This document shows positions 33,382-47,837 of a stretch of DNA of 64,000 bases, piece by piece. The stretch covers positions 1,084,001-1,148,000 of the forward strand of contig NZ_FNKZ01000001.1 of the NCBI RefSeq assembly GCF_900104255.1, read 5' to 3'. The DNA is from Pseudoxanthomonas sp. CF385. GTDB lineage: Bacteria; Pseudomonadota; Gammaproteobacteria; Xanthomonadales; Xanthomonadaceae. The notes under the pieces are model-generated. The model searched no databases. It was not told where the DNA came from and saw only the letters and a list, made by a program, of their open reading frames with translations. The translations under genes and the position numbers were made by a program. Position 1 is the stretch's first letter, and the number at the start of each line of letters is the position of its first letter.

Positions 33382-35814
33382 TCAGAACGTGTAGCGCACC
33401 CGGGTGTAGTAGTACGCGCCGTTGCTGCCGATGGGCGACAGCACGTCGTAGGGCAGGTTGCCGAAGTAGTAGATGTCCTCGTTCGACAGATCCGGATATT
33501 CGTCGGTGAGGTTCAGGCCGCCGAGCGCGACGCTCCACTTCCGCGTGATCCTGTACTCCACTTCCGCGTCGAGCTGCCATTCGGCGCCGTAGCGCTGTTC
33601 CGGCTCGAAGCCGCCGCCGAAGTTGAACACGCGCTTGGCGCTGCCGTGGCGGCTGACGCGGCCCAGCAGGTTCCAGCGGTCGCTGCCCCAGTTCGCGGTG
33701 AACTGCGCCCGGGTGCGCGGCGCGGCATCGGTCAGCGTGTTGCTCTCTTCCACGCCGAACAGGACGTAATCCGGATCCAGCGCGAGCAGTTGCGCGGGGG
33801 TGGCGACGAGGTTCTTCAGCTCGGTCTTCGCATAGCTGTAGGTGCCGGTCAGCAGCAGGTTGCCGCCCGCCAGCGTCTGCCGCCAGTTCGTCACGAGCTC
33901 CACGCCCTGGGTGCGGGTGTCGGCGGCATTGGTGAAGTAGCTGACGCTCTGCACGCCCGGGACGCCGAATTCCGCGTCGATGAAATCGGTGAGCGCATCG
34001 CCGGTGATGCTCTCCGAAAGCGCCACGCGGTCGTCGATCTCGATGTGGAACACGTCCAGCGACAGGTCGAAGTGCTCGCCGATCCGGCTGGTGAAACCGA
34101 AGCTGGCGTTGATCGACTTCTCCGGATCCAGATCCTGTGCGCCGAGCGCGCGAGCGATCGGGTTGTTGACCGACAGCAGGCGGCCCTGGGTCAGCTGGCC
34201 GGCGGCGTTGTAGCCGGTCGAGGTCGACTCGTATCCGATCTGCGCCAGCGACGGCGCGCGGAAGTTGTTCGACAACGCGCCGCGCAGGGCGAACGCGGGC
34301 GCGAACTCGTAGCGGGCGGCTACCTTGCCGGTGAGTTCGCCGCCGAAGTCACTGTAGTGCTCGTAGCGCAGCGCGACGTCGGTGGTCAGCTTGTCGCCGA
34401 AGCGGCTGGACAGCGCGGCATACACGCTGGCGACGTCGCGGTCGAGGTTGGCCACGTCCTGCGGCGTCAGGCCGCCACCGGCCTGCGAGCCGGTCGGCCG
34501 GTCGGTGTAGGGGCCGGCCGCGTAGCTGGCCGGGTCGCCGGCGCCGGTCTCGTACTCCTCGAGGCGGAACTCCGCGCCGAACGCGAGGTCATGGCTGGCG
34601 GTCGCCCGGTCGAAGCCGCGGCTCAGGTCGAAGTTCGCCAGGGTTTGCGCGGACTCGTAGTCGCCGGTCTTGAAGCGGGTGGGGCTGGTCGGGCCGAGCG
34701 AGGCGTTGAGCGAGTTGCGCAGGCGGTAGGTGAAGGTGTTGCTGCCCCGGTTGAGGCTGGCGTCGTAGCGCCATTCGCCCCACTGTCCGCGCACGCCGCC
34801 GACGGCGGCGACGTCCTGGTTCTCGCCCAGCGACACCGGGCGGTAGCCGTCCGGATAGACCTCGGGCCAATTGGACACGCCGTCGGGGTAACGGAAGTAG
34901 TTGGCGCCCACGGTGTCGCGCTTGTTGTAGGTGCCGAACAGGTAGAACTCCGCGTTCTCGCCCAGCGGCACGCCGGTGTTGATCCAGGCGTTGAGGTCCT
35001 TCGAGGCGCCGTCGCCGAGGTGGTAGTTGCGCTGGCCCTGCACGGCGAGGTTGGCCGGGGTCTGGTCCCACGGCGGCACCTGGTCGAAGCCGGCGCGGTT
35101 GGTGGCCTCGCGGTTCTTCAGCTCGAAGCCCACGCGGAAGAAGCCGCCATCGCCCACCGCCGTGCCGACCTTGCCTGACAGGAAGCTGGTCTGGCCGTCG
35201 GTGAGCGTCTGGCCGATCGGTTCGACGTCGGTGTGGTGCAGGCCGAAGCTCGCTTCCCAGGCGCCGCCTTCGGGCGCGTCGTCGAGGATGATGTTGACCA
35301 CGCCGGCCACCGCGTCAGAGCCGTACTGCGCGCCCGCGCCGTCGCGCAGGACTTCGATGCGCTTGATCGCGCTGACCGGGATCGCGTTGAAGTCGACCGG
35401 CGTGGTGCCGCGGCCGATCTTCGAACCCGTCGTCACCAGCGCGGTGGTGTGGCGGCGCTTGCCGTTGACCAGCACCAGCACCTGGTCCGGCGCGAGGCCA
35501 CGCAGCTGCGCGGCGCGCACATGGTCGGCGCCGCCCGAATTGGACTGGCGCGGGAAGTTGAACGACGGCAACAGCGCCTGCAGCGCGCTGCCGAGCTCGC
35601 CGTTGAGCACGCCGGCCTTGCGGATGTCCTCGGCGGTCAGCACGTCGATCGGCGAAGTGGATTCCAGCGCCGTGCGATCGCTGGCGCGGGTGCCGGTGAC
35701 GATCACCGCATCGAGGTCGGTGGTGCCATCGGCCGGGGCCTGCTGGGCGAGCGCAGGAAAGGCGAGGACGAGTGCGATGGCAGCGCCGAGCGGCGCCACG
35801 GTGGGGCGGGACAT
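33382..35814 (-). CDS. TonB-dependent outer membrane receptor
   Basis: The product has 810 residues. A signal peptide (about 1-23, ending ALAQQAP) precedes a TonB-box-like region (TDLDAVIVTGTRA), the plug (SPIDVLTAEDIRKAG to RIEVLRDGAGAQYGSDAVAGVVNI) and a 22-strand barrel ending in aromatic VRYTF. It imports a scarce substrate across the outer membrane using TonB energy; ligand unknown. No transporter or regulator is adjacent. The gene at 45315-47705 is a paralogue with a closely similar plug. Ribosome site CAGGAG precedes the ATG. Confidence 0.92.
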   Translation of the reverse strand: MSRPTVAPLGAAIALVLAFPALAQQAPADGTTDLDAVIVTGTRASDRTALESTSPIDVLTAEDIRKAGVLNGELGSALQALLPSFNFPRQSNSGGADHVRAAQLRGLAPDQVLVLVNGKRRHTTALVTTGSKIGRGTTPVDFNAIPVSAIKRIEVLRDGAGAQYGSDAVAGVVNIILDDAPEGGAWEASFGLHHTDVEPIGQTLTDGQTSFLSGKVGTAVGDGGFFRVGFELKNREATNRAGFDQVPPWDQTPANLAVQGQRNYHLGDGASKDLNAWINTGVPLGENAEFYLFGTYNKRDTVGANYFRYPDGVSNWPEVYPDGYRPVSLGENQDVAAVGGVRGQWGEWRYDASLNRGSNTFTYRLRNSLNASLGPTSPTRFKTGDYESAQTLANFDLSRGFDRATASHDLAFGAEFRLEEYETGAGDPASYAAGPYTDRPTGSQAGGGLTPQDVANLDRDVASVYAALSSRFGDKLTTDVALRYEHYSDFGGELTGKVAARYEFAPAFALRGALSNNFRAPSLAQIGYESTSTGYNAAGQLTQGRLLSVNNPIARALGAQDLDPEKSINASFGFTSRIGEHFDLSLDVFHIEIDDRVALSESITGDALTDFIDAEFGVPGVQSVSYFTNAADTRTQGVELVTNWRQTLAGGNLLLTGTYSYAKTELKNLVATPAQLLALDPDYVLFGVEESNTLTDAAPRTRAQFTANWGSDRWNLLGRVSRHGSAKRVFNFGGGFEPEQRYGAEWQLDAEVEYRITRKWSVALGGLNLTDEYPDLSNEDIYYFGNLPYDVLSPIGSNGAYYYTRVRYTF

Positions 35815-36146
35815 GGAAACTCCTGGCGGGTGGGGTACGGGAGAGGGTGGAGCGACGACGGAGGCCGGATCAGGGGCAACGACAGCCGCAGCCGCCGGTC
35901 CCGCGGGGGGAGAGACCAGGAGGGACGCGGGCGGCTACGGGTCGTGCGATCGGCATCGGGACAAGAGGTGTCGTGGGGGTCGTCGTCCCCGGTCTGTGGG
36001 CTGCGCCGGGGTGACGGAACATTACCCCGCGATGTCCATCGGAGGGCCAACGCAGGCCATGGCGTGATGCCATGTCGTCATTCCCAGCGGTTATTTCGAT
36101 GCGCGATGATGTCGGCCGACAGTACGCGTCCCCACTGGAGTCCCCC
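35815..36146. other. Divergent intergenic region
   Basis: Between the TonB receptor gene and the DUF3574 lipoprotein gene lie 332 nt without a convincing ORF. It must contain both promoters. I see a long purine/pyrimidine-biased stretch near 35820-35930, but no clear -35/-10 pair and no operator palindrome. Confidence 0.4.
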
Positions 36147-36623
36147 ATGCTGTTGAGAAGTCTCTTCCTGGCCACCGCACTGCTGGCCGTATCCGGATGC
36201 GCCAGCGTGCGCAGCGCCGATGCGCCGTCGGCCACCACCTCGTCGCTGCAGGGCGACGCATTGCGTCCCGCGCAGGCCGCAGGGTGGGTGCGCAGCGAGC
36301 TGTACTTCGGCGTGGGCAAGGAAGAAGGTCCGGCCGATCGCCCCCAGGCGGCGGCGATCACCGAGGAGACCTGGCGCGCCTTCCTGGACAAGGAAGTGAC
36401 CGCGCGGTTCCCCGATGGCCTGACCGTGTTCGATGCGTACGGCCAGTGGCTGTTCCGCGGCGCCGGCGAGCCGAACCGGCTGAAGACCAAGGTGCTGGTG
36501 GTGCTGCACGAGGACACGCCGCAGCGCCGCGCCGACATCGAGGCGATCCGCCTGGCATGGAAACAGGCCACCGGGCACCAGTCGGTGCTGTGGTCGCGCC
36601 ACGCGGTGGACGTATCGTTCTGA
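36147..36623 (+). CDS. DUF3574 lipoprotein
   Basis: The product has 158 residues. MLLRSLFLATALLAVSGCAS is a lipoprotein signal with lipobox AVSGC, so the mature protein is membrane-anchored at Cys18. The domain (about 45-158), with RSELYFGVGK and the TAR FPDGLTVFDAYGQWL region, matches DUF3574. Its role is unknown. The ATG at 36147 is preferred over upstream in-frame starts because it begins the signal peptide. It precedes the permease gene by 73 nt in the same direction. Confidence 0.82.
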   Translation: MLLRSLFLATALLAVSGCASVRSADAPSATTSSLQGDALRPAQAAGWVRSELYFGVGKEEGPADRPQAAAITEETWRAFLDKEVTARFPDGLTVFDAYGQWLFRGAGEPNRLKTKVLVVLHEDTPQRRADIEAIRLAWKQATGHQSVLWSRHAVDVSF

Positions 36624-36696
36624 ACCCGGTGCGCCCGCGGACCACGCAGGCGCTTATGCTGGCGGCCTCACGCCCTTCCCACTGATCGCAGCCTCC

Positions 36697-38280
36697 ATGA
36701 CCGCATCGGCTTCTCCCGTGCGCCGCTGGTTCGTTCCCGGCGACCTCAACGGTTTCTTCGGCCTGGTGGTGGACAACCTGTCCATCCTCGGCTTCATCGC
36801 CGCCGCGCTGATCGGCATCTTCCAGTTCCCGGCCGAGGTGGTGTTCACCCGCATGTTCCCGGGCACCGCGCTGGGCGTGCTGGTCGGCAACCTGATCTAC
36901 ACGTGGATGGCGCACCGATTGGCGGCGAAGACCGGGCGCGATGATGTCACCGCGATGCCGCTGGGCCTGGATGCGCCGACCAGCATCGGCATGGCGCTGC
37001 TCGTGCTCGGCCCGGCGTTCGTCGGCTTCAAGCAGGCCGGCCTGGACGAACAGGCCGCGGCCACCGCCACCTGGCAGCTCGGCATGGCGGCGCTGGTGGT
37101 GATGGGCGTGCTGAAGCTGGTGTTGTCGTTCTTCGGCGATGCGGTCACCCGCGCGGTGCCGCGTGCCGGCCTGCTGGGCTCCATCGGCGGCGCGGCGCTG
37201 ACGCTGCTGGGGTTCCTGCCGCTGATCGAAACGCTGCGCCAGCCCATCGTCGGCTTCGTCACCTTCGGCCTGCTGCTGTACGTGCTGGTCGCGAAAGGCA
37301 AGTTGCCAGTGAAGCTGCCCGGTGTGCTGCTGGCCTTCATCGTCGGCACTGCGCTGTACTACGGGCTCGGCCTGGCCGGCCTGGGTGCACCGGGCTTCAA
37401 GGTGCCCGACGCGGTGCCGCTGGCCTTCACCCTGCCGCTGCCCACGCTGGGCTGGCTGGAGGGCCTGGCCTACACCGTGCCCTACCTGCCGCTGCTGCTG
37501 CCGTTCGGCCTGCTGATGGTGGTGGGCGGCATCAACGTCAGCGAAAGCGCGCGCGCCGCCGGCGACGACTACCGCACGCGCGACGTGCTGCTGGCCGAAG
37601 CGGTGTCCACGCTGGTGGCCGGTTTCTGCGGCGGCGTGGCGCAGACCACGCCCTACATCGGCCAGCCCGCGTACAAGCACATGGGTGCGCGCAAGGGCTA
37701 CACGCTGCTAACCGGCCTCTTCATCGGCCTGGGCGGCGTGCTCGGCTACGTGTCCGGGCTCGTGCAGTGGCTGCCGGTCGCGGTGCTGGCGCCGATCATC
37801 GTGTACGTGGGCCTGGACATCACCGTGCAGGCCTTCACCGAGACGCCGCGCAAGCACGCCATCGCGGTGGCGCTGGGCTTCCTGCCGTCGGTGGCCTACC
37901 TGCTGACGATCAAGTTCGGCAATCCCGCGTGGATCGCGCCGGACCACTTCGCCGGCCTGTACGAAGGCGTGGATGGCCACGGCCTGCCGGACCTGGCCAC
38001 CATCGTGACGCTGGGTAACGGCTTCATCATCACCGCGATGATCTGGACCACCGCGCTGGTGGCGATGATCGACGGCCGTAACGGCCGCGCGGTCGTCGCG
38101 CTGCTGGTCGGCGCCGTGCTGACGCTGTTCGGGATCATCCACTCGGTGGATCCGCGCGGCGGCATCTACCTGCCGTGGGAGGTCGAGGGCCTGCGCGCGA
38201 CGATCCTGTGGCAGTTCGCCGGCGCCTACGCCGCGCTGGCGGTGCTGCTGGGCGCCCTGTCTCTCCAGAAGAAGGCGTAG
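36697..38280 (+). CDS. NCS2-family permease (xanthine/uracil-type)
   Basis: The product has 527 residues with about twelve to thirteen membrane helices. The start LNGFFGLVVDNLSILGFI and the segments AMPLGLDAPTSIGMALLV and GGVAQTTPYIGQPAYKHMGA resemble uncharacterised NCS2 proteins from Proteobacteria, related to nucleobase and ascorbate permeases. The substrate cannot be told from the sequence. Its TAG stop codon lies in the paired-palindrome repeat that follows, as does that of the gene ending at 22524. Confidence 0.82.
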   Translation: MTASASPVRRWFVPGDLNGFFGLVVDNLSILGFIAAALIGIFQFPAEVVFTRMFPGTALGVLVGNLIYTWMAHRLAAKTGRDDVTAMPLGLDAPTSIGMALLVLGPAFVGFKQAGLDEQAAATATWQLGMAALVVMGVLKLVLSFFGDAVTRAVPRAGLLGSIGGAALTLLGFLPLIETLRQPIVGFVTFGLLLYVLVAKGKLPVKLPGVLLAFIVGTALYYGLGLAGLGAPGFKVPDAVPLAFTLPLPTLGWLEGLAYTVPYLPLLLPFGLLMVVGGINVSESARAAGDDYRTRDVLLAEAVSTLVAGFCGGVAQTTPYIGQPAYKHMGARKGYTLLTGLFIGLGGVLGYVSGLVQWLPVAVLAPIIVYVGLDITVQAFTETPRKHAIAVALGFLPSVAYLLTIKFGNPAWIAPDHFAGLYEGVDGHGLPDLATIVTLGNGFIITAMIWTTALVAMIDGRNGRAVVALLVGAVLTLFGIIHSVDPRGGIYLPWEVEGLRATILWQFAGAYAALAVLLGALSLQKKA

Positions 38281-38340
38281 GGCGGGCCTTGGCCCGCCAT
38301 CCTGTTACGTGCGAAGACGGTGGGCCAAGGCCCACCCTAC
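38277..38340. repeat. Paired-palindrome intergenic repeat, copy 2
   Basis: Arms 38277-38298 and 38319-38340 are inverted with two base differences, sharing GGGCCTTGGCCC cores with copy 1 at 22463-22527. The TAG stop codon of the permease gene (38278-38280) is part of the left arm's GTAGGG end. Confidence 0.85.
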
Positions 38341-38363
38341 GGTGAATTTCGGTCTCAAGTGGA

Positions 38364-38391
38364 CTTGAAACACCGGCGCTTAACCGCATCT
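38364..38391 (+). promoter_or_regulatory. Sigma-32 heat-shock promoter of clpB
   Basis: CTTGAAA (38364-38370), a 13-nt spacer and CCGCATCT (38384-38391) match the RpoH consensus CTTGAAA, 11-16 nt, CCCCATNT. It lies 53 nt before the clpB ATG. Confidence 0.85.
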
Positions 38392-38443
38392 GGGTAGCAT
38401 CGGCTGGCGTTCGCCGGCCCCTTTCTTCCTAGAGGTTCTCCCG

Positions 38444-41032
<2,589 letters not shown>

Positions 41033-41180
41033 AGGCGTTCTAGCCGGCGGACCGACGAACGGTTCGCCGGCGCATTGGGTAATGCGTGAAGTTGCGTCGA
41101 CGACGCAGCACTCCCCGCTCCTGCGTTTCCGTGTCAGGATGTTCGCCGCCAGGGGGAGGCACACACAGGATTCCGCAAGC

Positions 41181-43448
41181 ATGGGCGACCACGCCGACAG
41201 CCGGGCGCGTGGCCTGGGCGTCAGCACGAAAGTGCTGTCGCTCGGCGGCCTGTGCCTGTTGCTGCAGCAGATTCCCGTCAGCTACCGCATCGACTTCTTC
41301 GGCCAGTTGGCCGACGCCTCGCTGATCCACCTGCATGCCGGCCTGCTGCTCGCCATCGCGATGCTCGAACGCGACCGCCGCGTGGTCGCCGGCTGCTTCC
41401 TGGTGACGTTCGCCGGCTGGACGCTGCGCCAGCTCTCTTTCGATGATTGGCAACCCGGCCCGGTCCTGGCCTGGGGCGCGGCCAGTTATGCGTTCACGTT
41501 CGGCTGGAGCCTGCTGTGCGCGCACTGGACGGGATGGCCGCGGGGCGAATGCCAGCGCGTGCAGCGCCGCGACCTGATCCGCTTCGCCGCCATCGCCCTG
41601 CTGCTGTATCCGCTGGTGCTGGCCCTCGTGGGGTTCAGCATCACGGTGGTGTCCACCTCGACGGCCGCGATCAGTACGGCGTTCCAGATGTTCTTCGCCA
41701 AGCAGTTCGGCGTGGCCGTGATGACGCTGCCGCTGGTGGTCGCCTGGCGCGAACGCGGGCATCCGGCGCCGCGCATGGACGCGGCATCGCACTGGCTCTG
41801 GCCCATCGCCCTCGGTGCGGGTCTTGCGGCCAGCGTGTGGGCGGCGGTGCTGGTGCGTCGCGCCTTCAACACCGGCCTGGCGGCGCCGGAGCTGGTGCTG
41901 ATGGATTACCGCTTCGCCCTGCTGCTGGTGCTGGGCTGGGGCATGCTGCGTCTGTCCTCGCGCTGGGCGATGGCGGCGCTGTCGCTGACCTTGCTGTTGC
42001 TGGTGGGCATGGTCGCGGGCACGGCGGAGTACGCGAACAGCGCGGTGGGCTTCTTCAACCTGCTGCACATCACGCTGGAAGTGAACATCCTGTTGCTGGC
42101 GATGATGTACCTGTGGCTGACCCACCGGGACCGCTACGAACTGGCCGAACGCCTGTCGGCCGAGACCCTGCGCGACCAGATCACCGGGCTGCCCAACCTC
42201 AAGGCCCTGCGCGAACGCGTGGCCCGTCCGCTGACGCGCACCGAGCTGGGGTACCTGCTGCTCGACCAGACCGACACGCTGGTGGCGGGCTTCGGCCTGG
42301 ACACCCAGGCGCAGGCGATGAACGCCGTGGCCCGCCGGCTGGAAGACCTGGTCGAGACCTACTACGTGGGCACCGGCCAGTTCGCCCTGTTGCCCAAACC
42401 GGGCGGCGACCCCGACCTGTGGGAGCGGGTGATGGCGCGGGTGGAGCATGCCGAGATCGATGTCGGTGGCCAGCCGATCCGCCTGCTGCCCTATCTGGGC
42501 GTGGCCGCGTTCAACGGCACCCAGGCCAGCGTAGTGGACAACGCCGTCGTCACGGCGTCGCACCTGGCCTTCGAAGCACGCCACCATGGCGAACTGCGCC
42601 CGCGCTACAGCGACGTCGGCGACACCCAGGTGCGGCGCACGCACCGTCGTCAGCTGCACGACGCCACCGAGGCGCTGGCCAGCCTGCGCAACGAGCGGGT
42701 GGTGCTGTACTTCCAGCCCATCCGCGATCTGGCGCCCACCGGTGACGCCGATCCGCGCGCGTTGAGCGGTGAGGTGCTGTGCCGCTTGCTGGACGAACGC
42801 GGCGAGATCATGTCGCCGGCGCGCTTCATGGCGCCGCTGGAGGCCGCGGGCCGCGGCGCCGAGCTCGACCTGGCGGTGGTGCGCGCGTTGTTCCGGCTGC
42901 TGCGCAAGTCGCCGTCGGCGCTCCCGCATTGCCGGGAGATCGCCATCAACCTCACCGGCCAGAGCCTGGCTTCGATGAGCTTCCAGGTGGAACTGCGCAC
43001 GCTGCTGGCGGGCTCGCCGTTGCCGATGAGCGCGCTGTGCTTCGAGGTCACCGAGACCGCGGCCATCTCCAACACCGCGGCGGCCAGCCATCTGCTGGCC
43101 GACCTGCGCGCGTTGGGCTGCAGGATCGCCATCGACGACTTCGGCACCGGCATGCAGAGCTTCGCGCGCCTGCGCGAGCTGCCGGTGGACGTCATCAAGA
43201 TCGACGGCTCGTTCGTCCGCAACGTGGCCCAGCTGGGCAAGGACTACGCCGTGGTGCAGGCATCGGTGGCGGTGGCGAAGGCCTTCGGTGCGGCGACCGT
43301 CGCCGAGTTCGTCGAGGACGAGGACACCGAATACTGCCTGCGCCGGATCGGCGTGCAGCGTGTGCAGGGGTATCTGTACGGCGCGCCACGCCCGCTGGTG
43401 GAGGTGCTCGCCGAGACCGCGGCCGAGCCGGCGGCCTCGGGAGAGTAG
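41181..43448 (+). CDS. Membrane EAL-domain phosphodiesterase with degenerate GGDEF
   Basis: The product has 755 residues. About eight membrane helices (MASE-like, residues 15-300) precede a GGDEF-related domain that keeps QITGLPNLKAL but has GTGQF in place of GG(D/E)EF, so it should not make c-di-GMP. The EAL domain follows. Its catalytic residues appear kept: E531 in GEVLCR, the Asn in AINLTG, E in EVTET, D652-D653 in DDFGTG, K in VIKIDGSF and E in VAEFVED. It is probably a c-di-GMP hydrolase gated by a membrane signal. The ATG at 41181 is chosen; an earlier start at 41082 is possible. Confidence 0.83.
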   Translation: MGDHADSRARGLGVSTKVLSLGGLCLLLQQIPVSYRIDFFGQLADASLIHLHAGLLLAIAMLERDRRVVAGCFLVTFAGWTLRQLSFDDWQPGPVLAWGAASYAFTFGWSLLCAHWTGWPRGECQRVQRRDLIRFAAIALLLYPLVLALVGFSITVVSTSTAAISTAFQMFFAKQFGVAVMTLPLVVAWRERGHPAPRMDAASHWLWPIALGAGLAASVWAAVLVRRAFNTGLAAPELVLMDYRFALLLVLGWGMLRLSSRWAMAALSLTLLLLVGMVAGTAEYANSAVGFFNLLHITLEVNILLLAMMYLWLTHRDRYELAERLSAETLRDQITGLPNLKALRERVARPLTRTELGYLLLDQTDTLVAGFGLDTQAQAMNAVARRLEDLVETYYVGTGQFALLPKPGGDPDLWERVMARVEHAEIDVGGQPIRLLPYLGVAAFNGTQASVVDNAVVTASHLAFEARHHGELRPRYSDVGDTQVRRTHRRQLHDATEALASLRNERVVLYFQPIRDLAPTGDADPRALSGEVLCRLLDERGEIMSPARFMAPLEAAGRGAELDLAVVRALFRLLRKSPSALPHCREIAINLTGQSLASMSFQVELRTLLAGSPLPMSALCFEVTETAAISNTAAASHLLADLRALGCRIAIDDFGTGMQSFARLRELPVDVIKIDGSFVRNVAQLGKDYAVVQASVAVAKAFGAATVAEFVEDEDTEYCLRRIGVQRVQGYLYGAPRPLVEVLAETAAEPAASGE

Positions 43449-43466
43449 CCCGATCCGCCCGTACCG

Positions 43467-45155
43467 TCAGCCTGCCGGTCGTTGCGGGCGGTAGGGCGGG
43501 GTGGACATGACCATTTCGGCCAGCGAGAACGCCAGTTCGCGTTCGGCCAGCACCGCGCCGTCGGCACCGTGCCCGAGCAGGTGCTTCACTTCGCCCTCGC
43601 TGTGCGCGCGGGCCAGCAGGGTCAGCGAGGGATTGATCGCGCGCAGCTTCGCCAGCGCTTCGCCGGCTTCCAGCGGTTGCGGGATCGCCAGGACGGCGAT
43701 CTTCGCGCGCTCGGGATGGGCTTCGGCGAGGACGCGGTCGGCGGCTGCGCTGCCGCGGATCGCGGGGATGCCGGCATCGTGCGCGCGCGCCACGTGGTCG
43801 CCGTTGTCGTCGATGACGATCAGCGGCACGCCGCGGTCGCGCAGCACGCGCGCGAGTTCGCTGCCCACCCGGCCGTAGCCGATGATGATGGCGTGGTCGG
43901 TCACGTCCAGCGAGGGGCCCGGCGGCACTTCGGGCGCGGCGGGCACCGGCGCGAGCGCCTCCTGCTTCTTCTGCCAACGGTCCAGCCAGGAGAACAGGAA
44001 CGGGTTGGCGATGATCGACAGCAGCGAGCCGGCCAGGATCAGGTCGCGGCCGTCCGGCGGCAGGATCTTCAGCGACACGCCCAGCGCGGCGAGGATGAAG
44101 GAGAACTCGCCGATCTGCGCCAGGCTCACCGAGATCGTCAGCGCGGTGCCGGTGGGGTGCTTGAACGCGCGCACGATGAAGAATGCCGCCAGCGACTTGC
44201 CGATGACGATGATGCCGAACGTGGCCAGCACCTGCCATGGATGCGCCACCAGGATGGCGGGATTGAACAGCATGCCCACCGAGACGAAGAACAGCACCGC
44301 GAACGCGTCGCGCAGCGGCAGCGAATCGTTGGCGGCCTTGTGGCTCAGTTCCGATTCGTTGAGCAGCATGCCGGCGAAGAACGCGCCCAGCGCGAACGAC
44401 ACACCGAACAGGGTGGCCGAGCCGAACGCCACGCCCAGCGCGATCGCCAGCACGGACAGGGTGAACAGTTCGCGCGAGCCGGTGGCGGCGATCTTCTCCA
44501 GTGTCCACGGGATCACTCGCCGCCCGACCAGCAGCATGAAGGCGACGAAGGCGCCGAGCTTGACGAGGGTCCACGCGATCTCCACGGCGAAGCGCCCGAA
44601 GGTCGCCTTCTCGCCGCCGGTCTCCGGGCCGAAGGTGGATGCCAGTACCGGCAGCATGACCAGCGCCAGCACCATCACCAGGTCTTCGACGATCAGCCAG
44701 CCCACCGCGATCCGGCCGCGCTTGGTCTCCAGCAGGCGGCGCTCTTCCATCGCGCGCAACAGCACCACGGTGCTGGCCACCGACAGGGCCAGGCCGAACA
44801 CGAAGCCGTTGAGCGGCGTCCAGCCCATGCCCCAGGCCAGCGCCCAGCCCAGGCCGGTGGCGACGACGATCTGCGCGATGGCACCGGGGATGGCGATCGC
44901 CTTGACCTCCAGCAGGTCTTCCAGCGAGAAGTGCAGGCCGACGCCGAACATCAGCAGCATCACGCCCAGTTCCGACAACTGGTTGGCCAGTTCCTGGTCG
45001 GCCACGAAGCCCGGTGTGAACGGGCCGACGAAGATGCCTGCGATGAGATAACCGACCAGCGGGGAGAAGCGCAGCTTGTGCGCGAGCGCGCCCAGCACGA
45101 AGGCCAGGGCGAGGCCTACCGCGATGATGTTGATCAGGTCGGCGTCATGGTGCAT
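43467..45155 (-). CDS. ybaL: YbaL-type cation:proton antiporter (CPA2)
   Basis: The product has 562 residues. Twelve or so membrane helices form the CPA2 antiporter domain (about 5-385), with VGWLIVEDLVMVLALVMLP in the transport core. A cytoplasmic TrkA-N domain follows (about 410-530) with the dinucleotide motif AIIIGYGRVGSELA. It resembles E. coli YbaL and the KefB/KefC potassium efflux group, but lacks a KefF/G partner. It probably exports K+ or Na+ in exchange for protons, with nucleotide control. Confidence 0.87.
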   Translation of the reverse strand: MHHDADLINIIAVGLALAFVLGALAHKLRFSPLVGYLIAGIFVGPFTPGFVADQELANQLSELGVMLLMFGVGLHFSLEDLLEVKAIAIPGAIAQIVVATGLGWALAWGMGWTPLNGFVFGLALSVASTVVLLRAMEERRLLETKRGRIAVGWLIVEDLVMVLALVMLPVLASTFGPETGGEKATFGRFAVEIAWTLVKLGAFVAFMLLVGRRVIPWTLEKIAATGSRELFTLSVLAIALGVAFGSATLFGVSFALGAFFAGMLLNESELSHKAANDSLPLRDAFAVLFFVSVGMLFNPAILVAHPWQVLATFGIIVIGKSLAAFFIVRAFKHPTGTALTISVSLAQIGEFSFILAALGVSLKILPPDGRDLILAGSLLSIIANPFLFSWLDRWQKKQEALAPVPAAPEVPPGPSLDVTDHAIIIGYGRVGSELARVLRDRGVPLIVIDDNGDHVARAHDAGIPAIRGSAAADRVLAEAHPERAKIAVLAIPQPLEAGEALAKLRAINPSLTLLARAHSEGEVKHLLGHGADGAVLAERELAFSLAEMVMSTPPYRPQRPAG

Positions 45156-45263
45156 CGAATGGCGGAATTCCTCGGCGTGATCCGTCGAGTGTCGCCGATG
45201 CGGCGGTCATGCCGCAAACCCGGATGCGTGCGATCGCGGCGCCGCGCAGGCCGTACGAACGGA

Positions 45264-45288
45264 AACGCCCCGCGCGGGGCGGGGCGTT
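45264..45288 (-). terminator. Terminator of the downstream TonB receptor gene
   Basis: AACGCCCC (45264-45271) pairs with GGGGCGTT (45281-45288); read leftward it ends in a short T stretch. It lies 26 nt past the TonB receptor stop codon. Confidence 0.65.
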
Positions 45289-45314
45289 CCGGGTCGATCA
45301 GGTGAGCGTGCGCT

Positions 45315-47705
<2,391 letters not shown>

Positions 47706-47771
47706 GGGGGAGCTCCGGAAAGGACTGCGAAATGCGGCTGCAAGTGGATCAGGGCTTGCAAAGTTTCCTTT

Positions 47772-47837
47772 GAAACCATGGACTTAGGTGCTACGCACTC
47801 TGGTTATCAGTCCGCTGACATGCATGTCAATGGTTTC
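47772..47837. promoter_or_regulatory. Nested palindromes upstream of the TonB receptor gene
   Basis: GAAACCAT (47772-47779) and ATGGTTTC (47830-47837) are perfect inverted repeats 50 nt apart. The perfect 14-bp palindrome TGACATGCATGTCA (47816-47829) lies directly next to the second. The palindrome is a good candidate operator for the receptor gene or the divergent ABC-F gene. Confidence 0.5.
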
